NCBI GenBank assembly: GCA_037444845.1
Contig: JBBILQ010000002.1
Location: 1 to 64,000 of the forward strand
DNA from: JARYMI01 sp037444845
GTDB lineage: Bacteria > Acidobacteriota > Aminicenantia > Aminicenantales > UBA8522
Direction: 5' to 3'
Length of the DNA stretch: 64,000 nt
Shown: in pieces, positions 1 to 6,513 of the stretch
Position numbering within the stretch: the first letter of the stretch is position 1
Layout: each line of letters opens with the position of its first letter
Program-made: the position numbers and the translations under genes
Notes under the pieces: model-generated
Database searches by the model: none
What the model was told of the DNA's origin: nothing
What the model saw: only the letters and a program-made list of their open reading frames with translations

Positions 1-61
1 CCCGACCCTCTCCCACATGGGGAGAGGGGATTTTTTCCTTTCATTTTGTGAATAGTCCAGG
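1..61. repeat. MITE-like element copy 1 (left part outside window)
   Basis: This is the right end of the short dispersed inverted-repeat element that occurs five times in the first 7.5 kb. It ends GTGAATAGTCCAGG and is followed by CTAG (62-65), the 4-bp target-site sequence seen at the other copies. The left end is cut off by the window. The element stops only 6 bases before the ATG of the cpsB-like gene, so it separates that gene from its original upstream region. Confidence 0.8.
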
Positions 62-67
62 CTAGCA

Positions 68-874
68 ATGATTGATCTTCACTGCCACATCCTTCCAGGC
101 ATTGACGACGGCGCCAGGACTCTCGAGGAGGCCGTGGAGATGGCCAGGATCGCCGCCGCCGAGGGGATTTCGACGATCGTCGCTACACCCCATCTTTTCA
201 AGGGGAATTTCAGCCCTGAAGAGTTCGCCCTGATCGAGGAAAAGAGGGCAAGCTTGAACGCGGCGCTGGCGGAAAAGAATATCAAGATGCGCTTGCTCGC
301 CGGCGCTGAGGTCCATATTGCCCATAATTTGATCGGAGAAATAAGAAATAACCGCAAAAACTTGGTGCTTAACGGCAGTTCCTACATGTTCGTCGAATTT
401 CCATCAGGCCACATCTTCCCGGGCGTCAAAAATCTTTTCTTCGACTTGATGAGCGAGGGAATCACGCCGATAATCGCCCATCCCGAGAGGAATTCGGTCT
501 TCTCCCGAAACCCCGGGCTTCTTTTTGACCTCGTTCAGATGGGCGCATTAGCCCAGGCTAATAGCGGCAGTTTCACCGGGCTTTATGGGCAATCTGAGGA
601 TGAAGCCGCCATCCGCTTCTTAGAATGGAACCTTGTTCATTTTATCGCCAGCGACGGCCACAGCCCTCGTGCCATCCCGCCTAAGTTAGCAGAAGCGGTA
701 AAGAGAGCCGAAGCGTTAGCGGGAGAGAAGAAAGCTGCGGCACTGGTAAGAGAAAATCCAAGGGCCGTGCTTGAGGATCGGGAGATCCCTGAGTATTCCT
801 ATCCCGCCGACCCTCGAAGAGCAAAGAAATCATTCCAGATTAAGATTCCGGGTTTCCTCAGGCGGCAGAAATAA
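68..874 (+). CDS. CpsB/YwqE-type PHP-domain tyrosine-protein phosphatase
   Basis: The 268-aa product belongs to the PHP-fold, metal-dependent phosphatases (CpsB/CapC, YwqE) that usually dephosphorylate the tyrosine kinase controlling capsule or exopolysaccharide export. Metal-ligand motifs are visible in order: DLHCHILPGIDDGA at the N-terminus, ATPH near residue 38, HPERN near 139 and SDGHSPR near 196. Length is normal for the family. No kinase or polysaccharide gene lies downstream within view; any partner would be upstream of the window. The MITE-like element ends at 61, leaving only a weak AGG (59-61) as ribosome binding site, so translation or expression may be altered. The ATG at 68 is chosen because the PHP motif begins at residue 2. 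Confidence 0.88.
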   Translation: MIDLHCHILPGIDDGARTLEEAVEMARIAAAEGISTIVATPHLFKGNFSPEEFALIEEKRASLNAALAEKNIKMRLLAGAEVHIAHNLIGEIRNNRKNLVLNGSSYMFVEFPSGHIFPGVKNLFFDLMSEGITPIIAHPERNSVFSRNPGLLFDLVQMGALAQANSGSFTGLYGQSEDEAAIRFLEWNLVHFIASDGHSPRAIPPKLAEAVKRAEALAGEKKAAALVRENPRAVLEDREIPEYSYPADPRRAKKSFQIKIPGFLRRQK

Positions 875-895
875 AAGGTTTCTTTGAAATTTATC

Positions 896-924
896 TTGAC
901 AAAGCGCACAAGCGCTCTTATCAT
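896..924 (+). promoter_or_regulatory. sigma-70-like promoter with spacer palindrome
   Basis: TTGACA (896-901), a 17-base spacer and TATCAT (919-924) form a near-consensus promoter for the gene at 946. The spacer holds the inverted repeat AGCGC-ACAA-GCGCT (903-916), which could be an operator or chance. Confidence 0.65.
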
Positions 925-945
925 GTCCTTAGGAAGGAGGATCCC

Positions 946-1755
946 ATGCGTAAAGGGGTTCGCTATGAGCTAATTTCTTTAGCGTTGGTCTTTGTCTTTT
1001 CCTTTGTTTTTGCGGCGAATTTCGCGGCGGCTCAGGACAAAGTAGGGAAGGGCAGCGTCATCGGTTTTCTTTACGCCAAGGACGGCACGACGCCACTGCC
1101 GGGTGCTGTCGTCAAATTCAAAAACCTGACCAGCGGCACCATCTACGAGAGCACAAAATCCGATAGCTACGGGATTTTCAAGCTCCAGGGAATTGAAAGC
1201 GGCGTTTATGTTTACGGCGTTATCACCGAGGAAGGCGATTATAACTCCGAAAGCTTTGTCGGGCTGAAAATCGATGAGAATGACACAGCAAAGCTGTCTA
1301 TCGCCCTTGACCCGTATGAGAAGGACGTGGCGGAGGCGGTCAGCGAGATTATTAAAGAACAGGAGATGAGCGGCGAAGCCCTGGTCGGGACGATCGCTGA
1401 CTTCAACTCCGGGACGAAGATGGCCCAGGTTCAAATTATCAAGGGAATGCTGAGGCTCAAAGATAGAATCCATGCCAAGGGAAGGACAACGGATTTCTAT
1501 CAGGACGTGAATGTCCTGAGATTCGGCAGTTCACCGGCGAAACAGCTTTTGAAGGGCCAGACGGGCACAGTCCAGTTGAACCAGCAGGCCAACAAGGGCG
1601 ATCTCGTTTTCTTGGTCAATACTAACAGAAATATCATGCCCTTCTTTCTTGCGCCCGTGGGAGTGGCCGCGATCATTGCAGGCAACACGTTCGTGACTTA
1701 CGGCATCGTTATCATCCCGGAAGGGAGCCTCCCTGTCTCTGCCCACCGAAACTAA
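946..1755 (+). CDS. exported protein with carboxypeptidase-regulatory-like domain
   Basis: The 269-aa product starts with a Sec signal peptide (hydrophobic residues about 10-28, probable cleavage after AAA-Q near 30). Residues about 35-110 resemble a carboxypeptidase-regulatory-like/Cna-B beta-sandwich (GSVIGFLYAKDGTTPLPGA, then GIFKLQGIESGVY). The rest is unassigned, with a hydrophobic stretch near the C-terminus (PFFLAPVGVAAIIAG). A strong ribosome binding site (AGGAAGGAGG) precedes the ATG. It lies alone behind its own promoter. The function is unknown; the domain suggests a structural or adhesive envelope protein. Confidence 0.75.
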   Translation: MRKGVRYELISLALVFVFSFVFAANFAAAQDKVGKGSVIGFLYAKDGTTPLPGAVVKFKNLTSGTIYESTKSDSYGIFKLQGIESGVYVYGVITEEGDYNSESFVGLKIDENDTAKLSIALDPYEKDVAEAVSEIIKEQEMSGEALVGTIADFNSGTKMAQVQIIKGMLRLKDRIHAKGRTTDFYQDVNVLRFGSSPAKQLLKGQTGTVQLNQQANKGDLVFLVNTNRNIMPFFLAPVGVAAIIAGNTFVTYGIVIIPEGSLPVSAHRN

Positions 1756-1905
1756 GCGCGATTAGATCGTTCCTTTCTTAATCTTTCTTTTCAATTTCCC
1801 CCCAAATAAGCCCTCCTTTTTAACCTTCCCTATTTTCTGATCCTCAATTTCCCATCCTTATGAACTGAAAATTTGTTCAAAAATTTCAATCCGTTATTTT
1901 TCACC

Positions 1906-2001
1906 TTAGGAAACGGTGATTCTTAACCCTCTGATTGTTGGCTTGCCAACCACTATATCTGGGTTAATTGTGATTCTTTCTAATAATTGTTCTGTTTTCA
2001 T
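1906..2001 (-). pseudogene. truncated DUF433-type antitoxin gene
   Basis: On the minus strand an ATG (1999-2001) preceded by GGAGGAAAAG opens a 31-codon frame whose product begins MKTEQLLERITINPDIVVGK and continues PTIRGLRITVS before a stop. The segment NPDIVVGKPTIRG matches the conserved start of DUF433 proteins, small antitoxin-like winged-helix proteins of about 75 aa that pair with DUF5615 or PIN-like toxins. The reading frame ends just after GLRITVS, so over half of the domain and any toxin partner are missing. I read it as a decayed toxin-antitoxin locus. It is too short for ordinary gene calling. Confidence 0.7.
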
Positions 2002-2022
2002 CTTTTCCTCCAGTGCTTAATA

Positions 2023-2043
2023 TTTTGCCACAATAGGGCAAAA
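2023..2043 (-). promoter_or_regulatory. palindromic operator upstream of DUF433 remnant
   Basis: Perfect 7-bp arms TTTTGCC-N7-GGCAAAA lie about 22 bases upstream of the truncated DUF433 start codon, the position expected for antitoxin autorepression. Confidence 0.45.
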
Positions 2044-2060
2044 GAGCGTATAACTAATCC

Positions 2061-2358
2061 GAACGTAATATATGCTGTGACAAAATAGATGCGACGCCGA
2101 GGCCGCCCCCTGCTCCCGAACCACGGGGAACCAGTCCCGTCGGTTCCCCCCGTCGGAAAAGCCGACTCTTAGAAGGGGGCCCAGGGGGATATCTCCTCCT
2201 GGTCGCAGGCCAAAGGCAGAGAAGGGGAGGCAGCGAGTGGAGCGAGCGTTGGAAGGGGACTCATAGTCCCCTCCAAGCTATCGGGACCACCTCCGCTACG
2301 GGGGCTTAAGGGGCGGCCTCAGCGCCGCCCATACGGTGCCACTTTATTTATTACGTTC
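2061..2358. repeat. 298-bp GC-rich element with imperfect terminal inverted repeats
   Basis: The segment starts GAACGTAATA and ends TATTACGTTC, a perfect 10-bp terminal inversion. About 30 bp further in, GAGGCCGCCCC on the left answers GGGGCGGCCTC on the right. The interior is GC-rich with further small hairpins (for example GGGGACT-CAT-AGTCCCC) and no reading frame of note. It abuts the TTAA target duplication of the next MITE copy at 2359. It is probably a non-autonomous mobile element or a degenerate noncoding repeat; no second copy is in the window. Confidence 0.5.
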
Positions 2359-2362
2359 TTAA

Positions 2363-2502
2363 CCTGGACTATTCACGAAATGAAAGGAAAAAATCCCCTC
2401 TCCCCATGTGGGAGAGGGTCGGGGTGAGGGGGATCATTCAAAGATTCCCCCTCCCCCCAGGGGAGGGGCCTGCTTTCTGGCATAATTTGTGAATAGGTCA
2501 GG
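2363..2502. repeat. MITE-like element copy 2 (140 bp, TSD TTAA)
   Basis: The element has terminal inverted repeats of about 20 bp (CCTGGACTATTCACGAAAT and the inverse of TTTGTGAATAGGTCAGG) and is flanked on both sides by TTAA (2359-2362 and 2503-2506). The interior is a run of GGGGAGGG/CCCTCTCC-type inverted tracts. It has the same length as copy 3. Confidence 0.85.
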
Positions 2503-2550
2503 TTAATAAAATCAGCAGATGAAGGCTCTCTTTTTGGCGAATTTCGCCTC

Positions 2551-2958
2551 CTAGCGTTTCCCCCTTTTCTCTCTTTCCCAGAATTCTCGTGGGGTAATGA
2601 TCGATGTGGACCTATATTTCTTGAGCACAAGGAGATCCAAGTCGCCTGTAATGATAAAATCCGCACGTGTTCCCTCAGCAAGCCCGAGTATATGGATATC
2701 ATTTTCATCCCGACATGTCACTTTTCTAACCCGGGCTTCTTTGCCGAGTGAACAACTTTCTCTCAAATAATCGATAATCGGTTGCACTTTTTCGCTCGGC
2801 ATTTTCAGTTTTTTCTGCAGATGAGTGCCTAACTCAGACAAGATATGTTCGCTGGCGATAATCGTATGATTTTCCAGACAAAGCTCAAATACAGCTTGAG
2901 ATAGACCTCGGGCAGCGAAGGCAGAAAAAACCACGTTGGTATCGAGGATGACTTTCAT
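2551..2958 (-). CDS. PIN-domain toxin (COG1569-like)
   Basis: The 135-aa protein is a PIN-fold ribonuclease, presumably the toxin of a type II toxin-antitoxin pair. It begins MKVILDTNVVFSAF with the first acidic ligand, has a SEL glutamate near residue 42, DENDIHILGLA near 84 and ITGDLDLLVL near 103, which together give the acidic PIN metal site. Start and stop of neighbouring frames overlap: its ATG overlaps the last 4 bases of the upstream RHH antitoxin gene, indicating translational coupling. It appears intact. A MITE copy ends about 45 bases beyond its stop codon. Confidence 0.85.
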   Translation of the reverse strand: MKVILDTNVVFSAFAARGLSQAVFELCLENHTIIASEHILSELGTHLQKKLKMPSEKVQPIIDYLRESCSLGKEARVRKVTCRDENDIHILGLAEGTRADFIITGDLDLLVLKKYRSTSIITPREFWEREKRGKR

Positions 2959-3173
2959 GAAATGATTTTGTAAACGTCTTCATCTGTAAGAATACCTTGG
3001 GCCTCGGCGAACGGAAGAACCATATTCCTTAGTTTTCGAAATCGATAAAGCAATACATACTTTTTCAGGGACTCACGCACCAAATCGCTGACGGGTATCC
3101 CCTCCTTTTTGCTAATTTCCTTCAAGTCTTTCCGTAGATCATCAGGGATTCTCACAGTCATCGTTTGACTCAT
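2955..3173 (-). CDS. ribbon-helix-helix antitoxin
   Basis: The 72-aa protein starts MSQTMTVRIPDDLRKDLKEI, typical of the CopG/Arc ribbon-helix-helix fold: a short beta strand (TVRIP) followed by two helices. It is the predicted DNA-binding antitoxin that neutralises the PIN toxin encoded 4 bases overlapping downstream and represses its own promoter. The promoter just upstream contains a palindrome over the -10 box, consistent with autoregulation. Confidence 0.85.
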   Translation of the reverse strand: MSQTMTVRIPDDLRKDLKEISKKEGIPVSDLVRESLKKYVLLYRFRKLRNMVLPFAEAQGILTDEDVYKIIS

Positions 3174-3189
3174 TTTGTGTCTCCTTGTA

Positions 3190-3222
3190 TTACAATGTAA
3201 CGCAAAATGTTCTATTTGTCAA
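3190..3222 (-). promoter_or_regulatory. promoter with operator palindrome for PIN/RHH pair
   Basis: On the minus strand TTGACA (3217-3222), 17 bases and TACATT (3194-3199) form a good promoter. The palindrome TTACAATGTAA (3190-3200) covers the -10 box and is the likely RHH binding site. Confidence 0.65.
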
Positions 3223-3283
3223 CAATAAATATTCTAATCCTTAATTGCAATTTAGCGGTGATCTTGGGTATTCTTAGCGTAGG

Positions 3284-3886
3284 ATGAAACCGATATTCCG
3301 GTTTATCGCTGTTCCTTTGGCTATTATCGCTGCTTCTTTCATTTTTATTTTTATTTCTTTTGTTGGGAAAAGCGTCCCCTCCACTCAGGACTATTCTCCC
3401 GAGGAAGCTTTAAAAGTGCTCCAGGCCATCGAGAAAGTTCAGGTGGAGAGCAGCCAGCCCTGGAGCCGCCCGCTCCGGGAGATCGCCGTGACCGAGAGCG
3501 AGCTCAACTCCTACATCGCCTACCGCATCGAGACGGAAAACGAAGAAATCATGAAGGAGCTGCGGCTCAAGATTTTCGATAAGAACAGGATCGAGGGGAA
3601 GATCCTGATCGACCTCCGGGGGCAGAAAATTCCTCAGTTTATCCGGCCGGATTTGAATTTCTATTTTGCCGCCGATGTCCTGGTATCGAACGGGCTGGTC
3701 AAAATTGATGTTAAGGAGCTTTTCCTGGAGGACGAGCCGATCAACCTCCAGCTCTTGGATGCGGTCATCGCGATCGCCGCAAGGCTGAGCGGCGAGCAGC
3801 CGTCGAGCCTCAACGACTGGTACGAGCTTCCCTACGGGATCAAGGACATCAAGACCCGCAAAGGGAAAGCCATTTTTTTCTATTGA
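3284..3886 (+). CDS. hypothetical membrane-anchored protein
   Basis: The 200-aa product has an N-terminal hydrophobic helix (residues about 8-30: FIAVPLAIIAASFIFIFISF) and a soluble remainder with mixed charge. I do not recognise a family. The region EIAVTESELNSYIAYRIETE followed by regular beta-type segments (IEGKILIDLRGQKIP, FYFAADVLVSNGLVKIDVKEL) is reminiscent of lipid-binding or DUF2993-like envelope proteins, but this is a weak impression. It sits alone between two toxin-antitoxin loci. The start codon follows TAGG only, so the ribosome binding site is weak. Confidence 0.65.
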   Translation: MKPIFRFIAVPLAIIAASFIFIFISFVGKSVPSTQDYSPEEALKVLQAIEKVQVESSQPWSRPLREIAVTESELNSYIAYRIETENEEIMKELRLKIFDKNRIEGKILIDLRGQKIPQFIRPDLNFYFAADVLVSNGLVKIDVKELFLEDEPINLQLLDAVIAIAARLSGEQPSSLNDWYELPYGIKDIKTRKGKAIFFY

Positions 3887-4079
3887 AGAGAAGGGAAGTC
3901 GTTAAAGAAGCGCAGCTTGGAGTGTGGTGAGAAACAGACTTTGCCGTGTGCGCCGGAGGAAAGAGAGAGGCCGAAAGCTGAAATAGGTTGGTCCCTCGGA
4001 AAATAGAGCAATGGACAATATAAAGCAGTGCGGAGCAGAGCGGGGCGGGGCGGGCGCGGCGCAGGCATTGCGAGCGAGC

Positions 4080-4124
4080 TTGACATCTCATTAGAAATGC
4101 ACCATAATGGAACCATAATGGAAC
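4080..4124 (+). promoter_or_regulatory. promoter and direct-repeat operator for FitAB-like pair
   Basis: TTGACA (4080-4085), 17 bases and CATAAT (4103-4108) precede the antitoxin gene. The -10 lies within two and a half tandem copies of the 11-mer CCATAATGGAA, a plausible antitoxin binding array. Confidence 0.6.
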
Positions 4125-4138
4125 CATAGGAGGCGCGC

Positions 4139-4384
4139 ATGGCCACGACAATCACGGTGAAAAATATCCCGGCTGATCTTTATGCTCAGATCAAAGAGAG
4201 TGCAGCGAGACACCACCGGAGTATCAACCGCGAGATCATTGCCATCATCGAGAAGGCGCTCGTTCCTCAGAAAGCGAGCCCGGATGATTTACTTGTGGCA
4301 GCAAGAGCACTCAGGGAAAAAACGAAAAAATACGAATTGAAGCGGGATTTTATAGAGGAAGCCAAGAGAGAAGGCCGGCCTTGA
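4139..4384 (+). CDS. FitA-like ribbon-helix-helix antitoxin
   Basis: The 81-aa protein begins MATTITVKNIPADLYAQIKE and continues with SAARHHRSINREIIAIIEKAL, the FitA/Arc-type pattern (strand, then helices with the RSxNxEI signature). It should bind DNA as a dimer and use its C-terminal tail to block the PIN toxin encoded next. Its stop overlaps the toxin start. A strong AGGAGG ribosome binding site precedes the ATG. The promoter carries tandem repeats suited to autorepression. Confidence 0.85.
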   Translation: MATTITVKNIPADLYAQIKESAARHHRSINREIIAIIEKALVPQKASPDDLLVAARALREKTKKYELKRDFIEEAKREGRP

Positions 4385-4785
4385 TCGTTGCCGATACGAA
4401 TCTTCTTATTTATTTCTACGTCCATGGCGAATATTCCGACCTGGCCGACAAGGCCTTTCGCAAGGATCCGCACTGGATATCGCCCCTGCTCTGGCGCAGC
4501 GAATTCCTTAACGTGCTGGCGGCGTGTGTCAAGAAGCGCTTTGTAGACTTCGACTTGGCTGTGGCGATTATCGGCGAAGCCGAGCGCCTCATGGCCGGCC
4601 ACGAGTACGCCATCAGTTCTCTTGACATTCTCCGTCTGGCCGCGGACAGCCAGTGCTCTACTTATGATTGCGAATTTGTCGCGTTGGCCATGGAACTGAG
4701 AGTACCTCTTGTGACCATGGACGAGAAAATCCTGGCCGAGTTTCCCGGAACAGCCATCCGACTGGATGAGTTCGTGCGCCAATAG
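4381..4785 (+). CDS. PIN-domain toxin (FitB/VapC-like)
   Basis: The 134-aa PIN ribonuclease starts at a TTG that overlaps the antitoxin stop by 4 bases. Acidic active-site residues are visible: D5 in MIVADTNLL, E40 in LLWRSEFLNVL, the D in STYDCEFVALA near residue 98 and TMDEKI near 116. It is predicted to cleave RNA when freed from the FitA-like partner. It appears complete and is the second PIN toxin within 2 kb, of a different subfamily from the one at 2551. Confidence 0.85.
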   Translation: MIVADTNLLIYFYVHGEYSDLADKAFRKDPHWISPLLWRSEFLNVLAACVKKRFVDFDLAVAIIGEAERLMAGHEYAISSLDILRLAADSQCSTYDCEFVALAMELRVPLVTMDEKILAEFPGTAIRLDEFVRQ

Positions 4786-4823
4786 AAAAGGAGACGGTCT
4801 CCCCGGAGATCCCGTTCCCGATT

Positions 4824-4896
4824 TAAAAACTGAAAGAAGAAAGCAGAAAGAAGAAAGCAGAAAGAAGAAAAAAGGGAAAAGAAAGCAGAAAGAAGG
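4824..4896. repeat. purine-only tandem repeat upstream of rsmD
   Basis: The + strand is almost purely A and G for about 70 bases, built from a degenerate 14-15 base unit (roughly AGCAGAAAGAAGAA) repeated about four times. It ends just before the rsmD start. Such tracts can vary in length by slippage. Confidence 0.6.
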
Positions 4897-4902
4897 TTCT
4901 CG

Positions 4903-5445
4903 ATGCTCAGAGTGATAGGCGGCGCGTTCAAGGGCAGGCGGCTGCGGCTGGTGAGGAGTCCTCTTGTCCGGCCGATGCCGGCCAAGCTCAAGGAAGCTCT
5001 GTTTAACATTCTTAAGGAGAAAGTGAAGGATGCGGCTGTGCTCGACGGGTTTGCCGGGACGGGTGCGGTTGGAATCGAGGCGCTCAGCCGGGGCGCGAGT
5101 GGTGTGGTCTTTGTCGAGGAGTATTACGACGCAGTTAAAACGATCAAGGAGAACCTGGCCAGGTGCGAAGCTGAGGACAGGGCTCGCGTCGTGCACAAGG
5201 AATTCAACCGGGCCGTCATCAAACTGGCCAAGGAAAGTGCAGCTTTTGACCTGATTTTCCTCGACCCGCCCTACAAGATGCTCGAGGAGAGAAATCCGCT
5301 CAAGGTGGTGAAAAAAAGAAGCATCCTCAAGCCCAAGGGGGTCGTCGTCCTCCGCCACTTTTTCAAAACGATCCCCGACCAGAAATATTTCAAGCTGAAG
5401 AGGGCGGTCACGATCGGCGACGACACCCTCTCCTTCTTCTCTTAA
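4903..5445 (+). CDS. rsmD: 16S rRNA (guanine(966)-N2)-methyltransferase RsmD
   Basis: The 180-aa product has the RsmD layout: MLRVIGGAFKGRRL at the N-terminus, PTMK-like region LVRPMPAKLKEALFNIL, SAM-binding motif VLDGFAGTGAVGIEALSRGA (about residues 46-65) and the catalytic DPPY (FDLIFLDPPYKM near 120). It would methylate G966 of 16S rRNA during 30S assembly. Length is normal. It is preceded by an unusual purine-only tract and followed by a GGGGACA-type repeat; it does not look like part of an operon. coaD, its frequent neighbour, is absent. Confidence 0.93.
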   Translation: MLRVIGGAFKGRRLRLVRSPLVRPMPAKLKEALFNILKEKVKDAAVLDGFAGTGAVGIEALSRGASGVVFVEEYYDAVKTIKENLARCEAEDRARVVHKEFNRAVIKLAKESAAFDLIFLDPPYKMLEERNPLKVVKKRSILKPKGVVVLRHFFKTIPDQKYFKLKRAVTIGDDTLSFFS

Positions 5446-5446
5446 T

Positions 5447-5650
5447 TTAAATTGGGGACATTTAAATTGGGGACAGCTCACTCGTTCACCCAATTTCCCT
5501 TGAAGATGAAAGGCACAACGGTGGAAGCAACTGGCAGGAAAACAGCCAGAATCAAGAAAAAAATTAGGTAATCAGAAAAAAATTGGGTAATCAGGTAAGA
5601 CGTCCCCAATTTTGTAAGGTAATTATGTATGGCGTCGCCCGAATTACGAA
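5447..5650. repeat. GGGGACA/TGTCCCC-ended repeat, 3' of rsmD
   Basis: The stretch opens with two tandem AAATTGGGGACA motifs and closes with ACGTCCCCAATTTTGTAAGGTAATTATGTAT, an inverted arrangement also seen at 7571-7790 and 21847-22005. The interior contains tandem GGTAATCAG copies (5566-5596). No gene is evident. It looks like a deletion derivative of a hairpin-ended (possibly REP/Y1-type) mobile element. Confidence 0.5.
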
Positions 5651-5669
5651 TTATCCCCACGCCGTCTAG

Positions 5670-5809
5670 CCTGGACTATTCACGAAATGAAAGGAAAAAA
5701 TCCCCTCTCCCCATGTGGGAGAGGGTCGGGGTGAGGGGGATCATTCAAAGATTCCCCCTCCCCCCAGGGGAGGGGCCTGCTTTCTGGCATAATTTGTGAA
5801 TAGGTCAGG
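5670..5809. repeat. MITE-like element copy 3 (140 bp, TSD CTAG)
   Basis: It is essentially identical to copy 2 in length and sequence, with CTAG on both sides (5666-5669 and 5810-5813). The promoter of the next antitoxin gene starts 2 bases beyond its right duplication. Confidence 0.85.
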
Positions 5810-5815
5810 CTAGCA

Positions 5816-5852
5816 TTGACAGCAGATGCTGAAACAAGTAGACTAGTTTCAG
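5816..5852 (+). promoter_or_regulatory. promoter with operator of RHH/RelE locus
   Basis: TTGACA (5816-5821), 17 bases and TAGACT (5839-5844). A palindrome with perfect 7-bp arms CTGAAAC-N10-GTTTCAG (5829-5852) overlaps the -10 and is the expected RHH operator. Confidence 0.65.
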
Positions 5853-5861
5853 GAGGTTCGA

Positions 5862-6104
5862 ATGTCGACGACGACCGTAAGGATACCCAACGAGATGAGA
5901 GACAGCCTCAAGATCATTGCCAGCGTTGAGAAACGGAACATCAAGGACATCCTTTCAGAGCTTATAGGAGAATATCTGGAAAGACACAAAGAGACTCTCG
6001 AAATTCTGTCCCGGCCTGAATGGGTGGATGCCATTCAGAAGGGACTGAAGGCTTCAGAAAAAGGCGAGGTTACGAGGTGGCGCAAAAAAACGCCTGGGAA
6101 GTAA
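5862..6104 (+). CDS. ribbon-helix-helix antitoxin of disrupted RelE pair
   Basis: The 80-aa product starts MSTTTVRIPNEMRDSLKIIA and has the RHH strand plus helices, followed by a charged C-terminal tail (KASEKGEVTRWRKKTPGK) suited to toxin wrapping. An AGGAGG ribosome binding site lies 6 bases before the ATG. It overlaps the start of a RelE-type toxin gene that a MITE has broken, so it may now be an orphan antitoxin able to neutralise related toxins elsewhere. Confidence 0.82.
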   Translation: MSTTTVRIPNEMRDSLKIIASVEKRNIKDILSELIGEYLERHKETLEILSRPEWVDAIQKGLKASEKGEVTRWRKKTPGK

Positions 6105-6513
6105 TGCTCACGAAACCTGCTAACCTGGACTATTCACAAAATGATACGATAAAACGCCCCCTCCCCTGGCGGGAGGGGATAGAGGGGAGGGGGAATCTTT
6201 GAATGATCCCCCTCACCCCGACCCTCTCCCACATGGGGAGAGGGGATTTTTTCCTTTCATTTCGTGAATAGTCCAGGCTAAGAAAGTTTATGATAAAGCT
6301 CCTGATGATATAAGGCGAGGGCTCGACAGCTGTTTTGAAGATTTGGAAAAAAATTTGATCTATGGCAATAATATCAGGCCCTTAACGGGAAAATTGAGAG
6401 GACTCACGCGATACAGAGTAGGGGATTGGCGCGTGATCTTCCGGGTCTTCAGAGAAAAAAAGGTCGTCGAAATTGTGGCCCTACTCCCACGAAGGGATGC
6501 CTGCAAATCATGA
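6077..6513 (+). pseudogene. relE/parE-type toxin gene split by a MITE
   Basis: Two halves of a RelE/ParE toxin flank the element at 6124-6277. The first half reads VAQKNAWEVMLTKPA from a GTG at 6077 (an ATG at 6104 is the alternative start). The second half (6280-6513) reads KKVYDKAPDDIRRGL, then the diagnostic LRGLTRYRVGDWRVIFRV and EIVALLPRR. Deleting the element plus one CTAA duplication (158 bases) joins GCT to AAGAAA in frame, giving KPAKKVYDKAP and a complete protein of about 92 residues. The insertion shifts the frame and the element's own frame reaches a stop, so no full toxin can be made. Confidence 0.88.
6124..6277. repeat. MITE-like element copy 4 (154 bp, TSD CTAA) inside relE
   Basis: The ends are CCTGGACTATTCACAAAAT and GTGAATAGTCCAGG. 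CTAA occurs on both sides (6120-6123 and 6278-6281). It belongs to the 154-bp subfamily, in the opposite orientation to copies 2 and 3, with an extra ATACGATAAAACG segment near its left end. Confidence 0.88.

Noticed and set aside
4267..5493. 408-codon minus-strand frame across the FitAB-like toxin and rsmD
   Set aside because: Antisense to two well-supported genes, with the purine tract read as low-complexity Phe/Ser/Leu.
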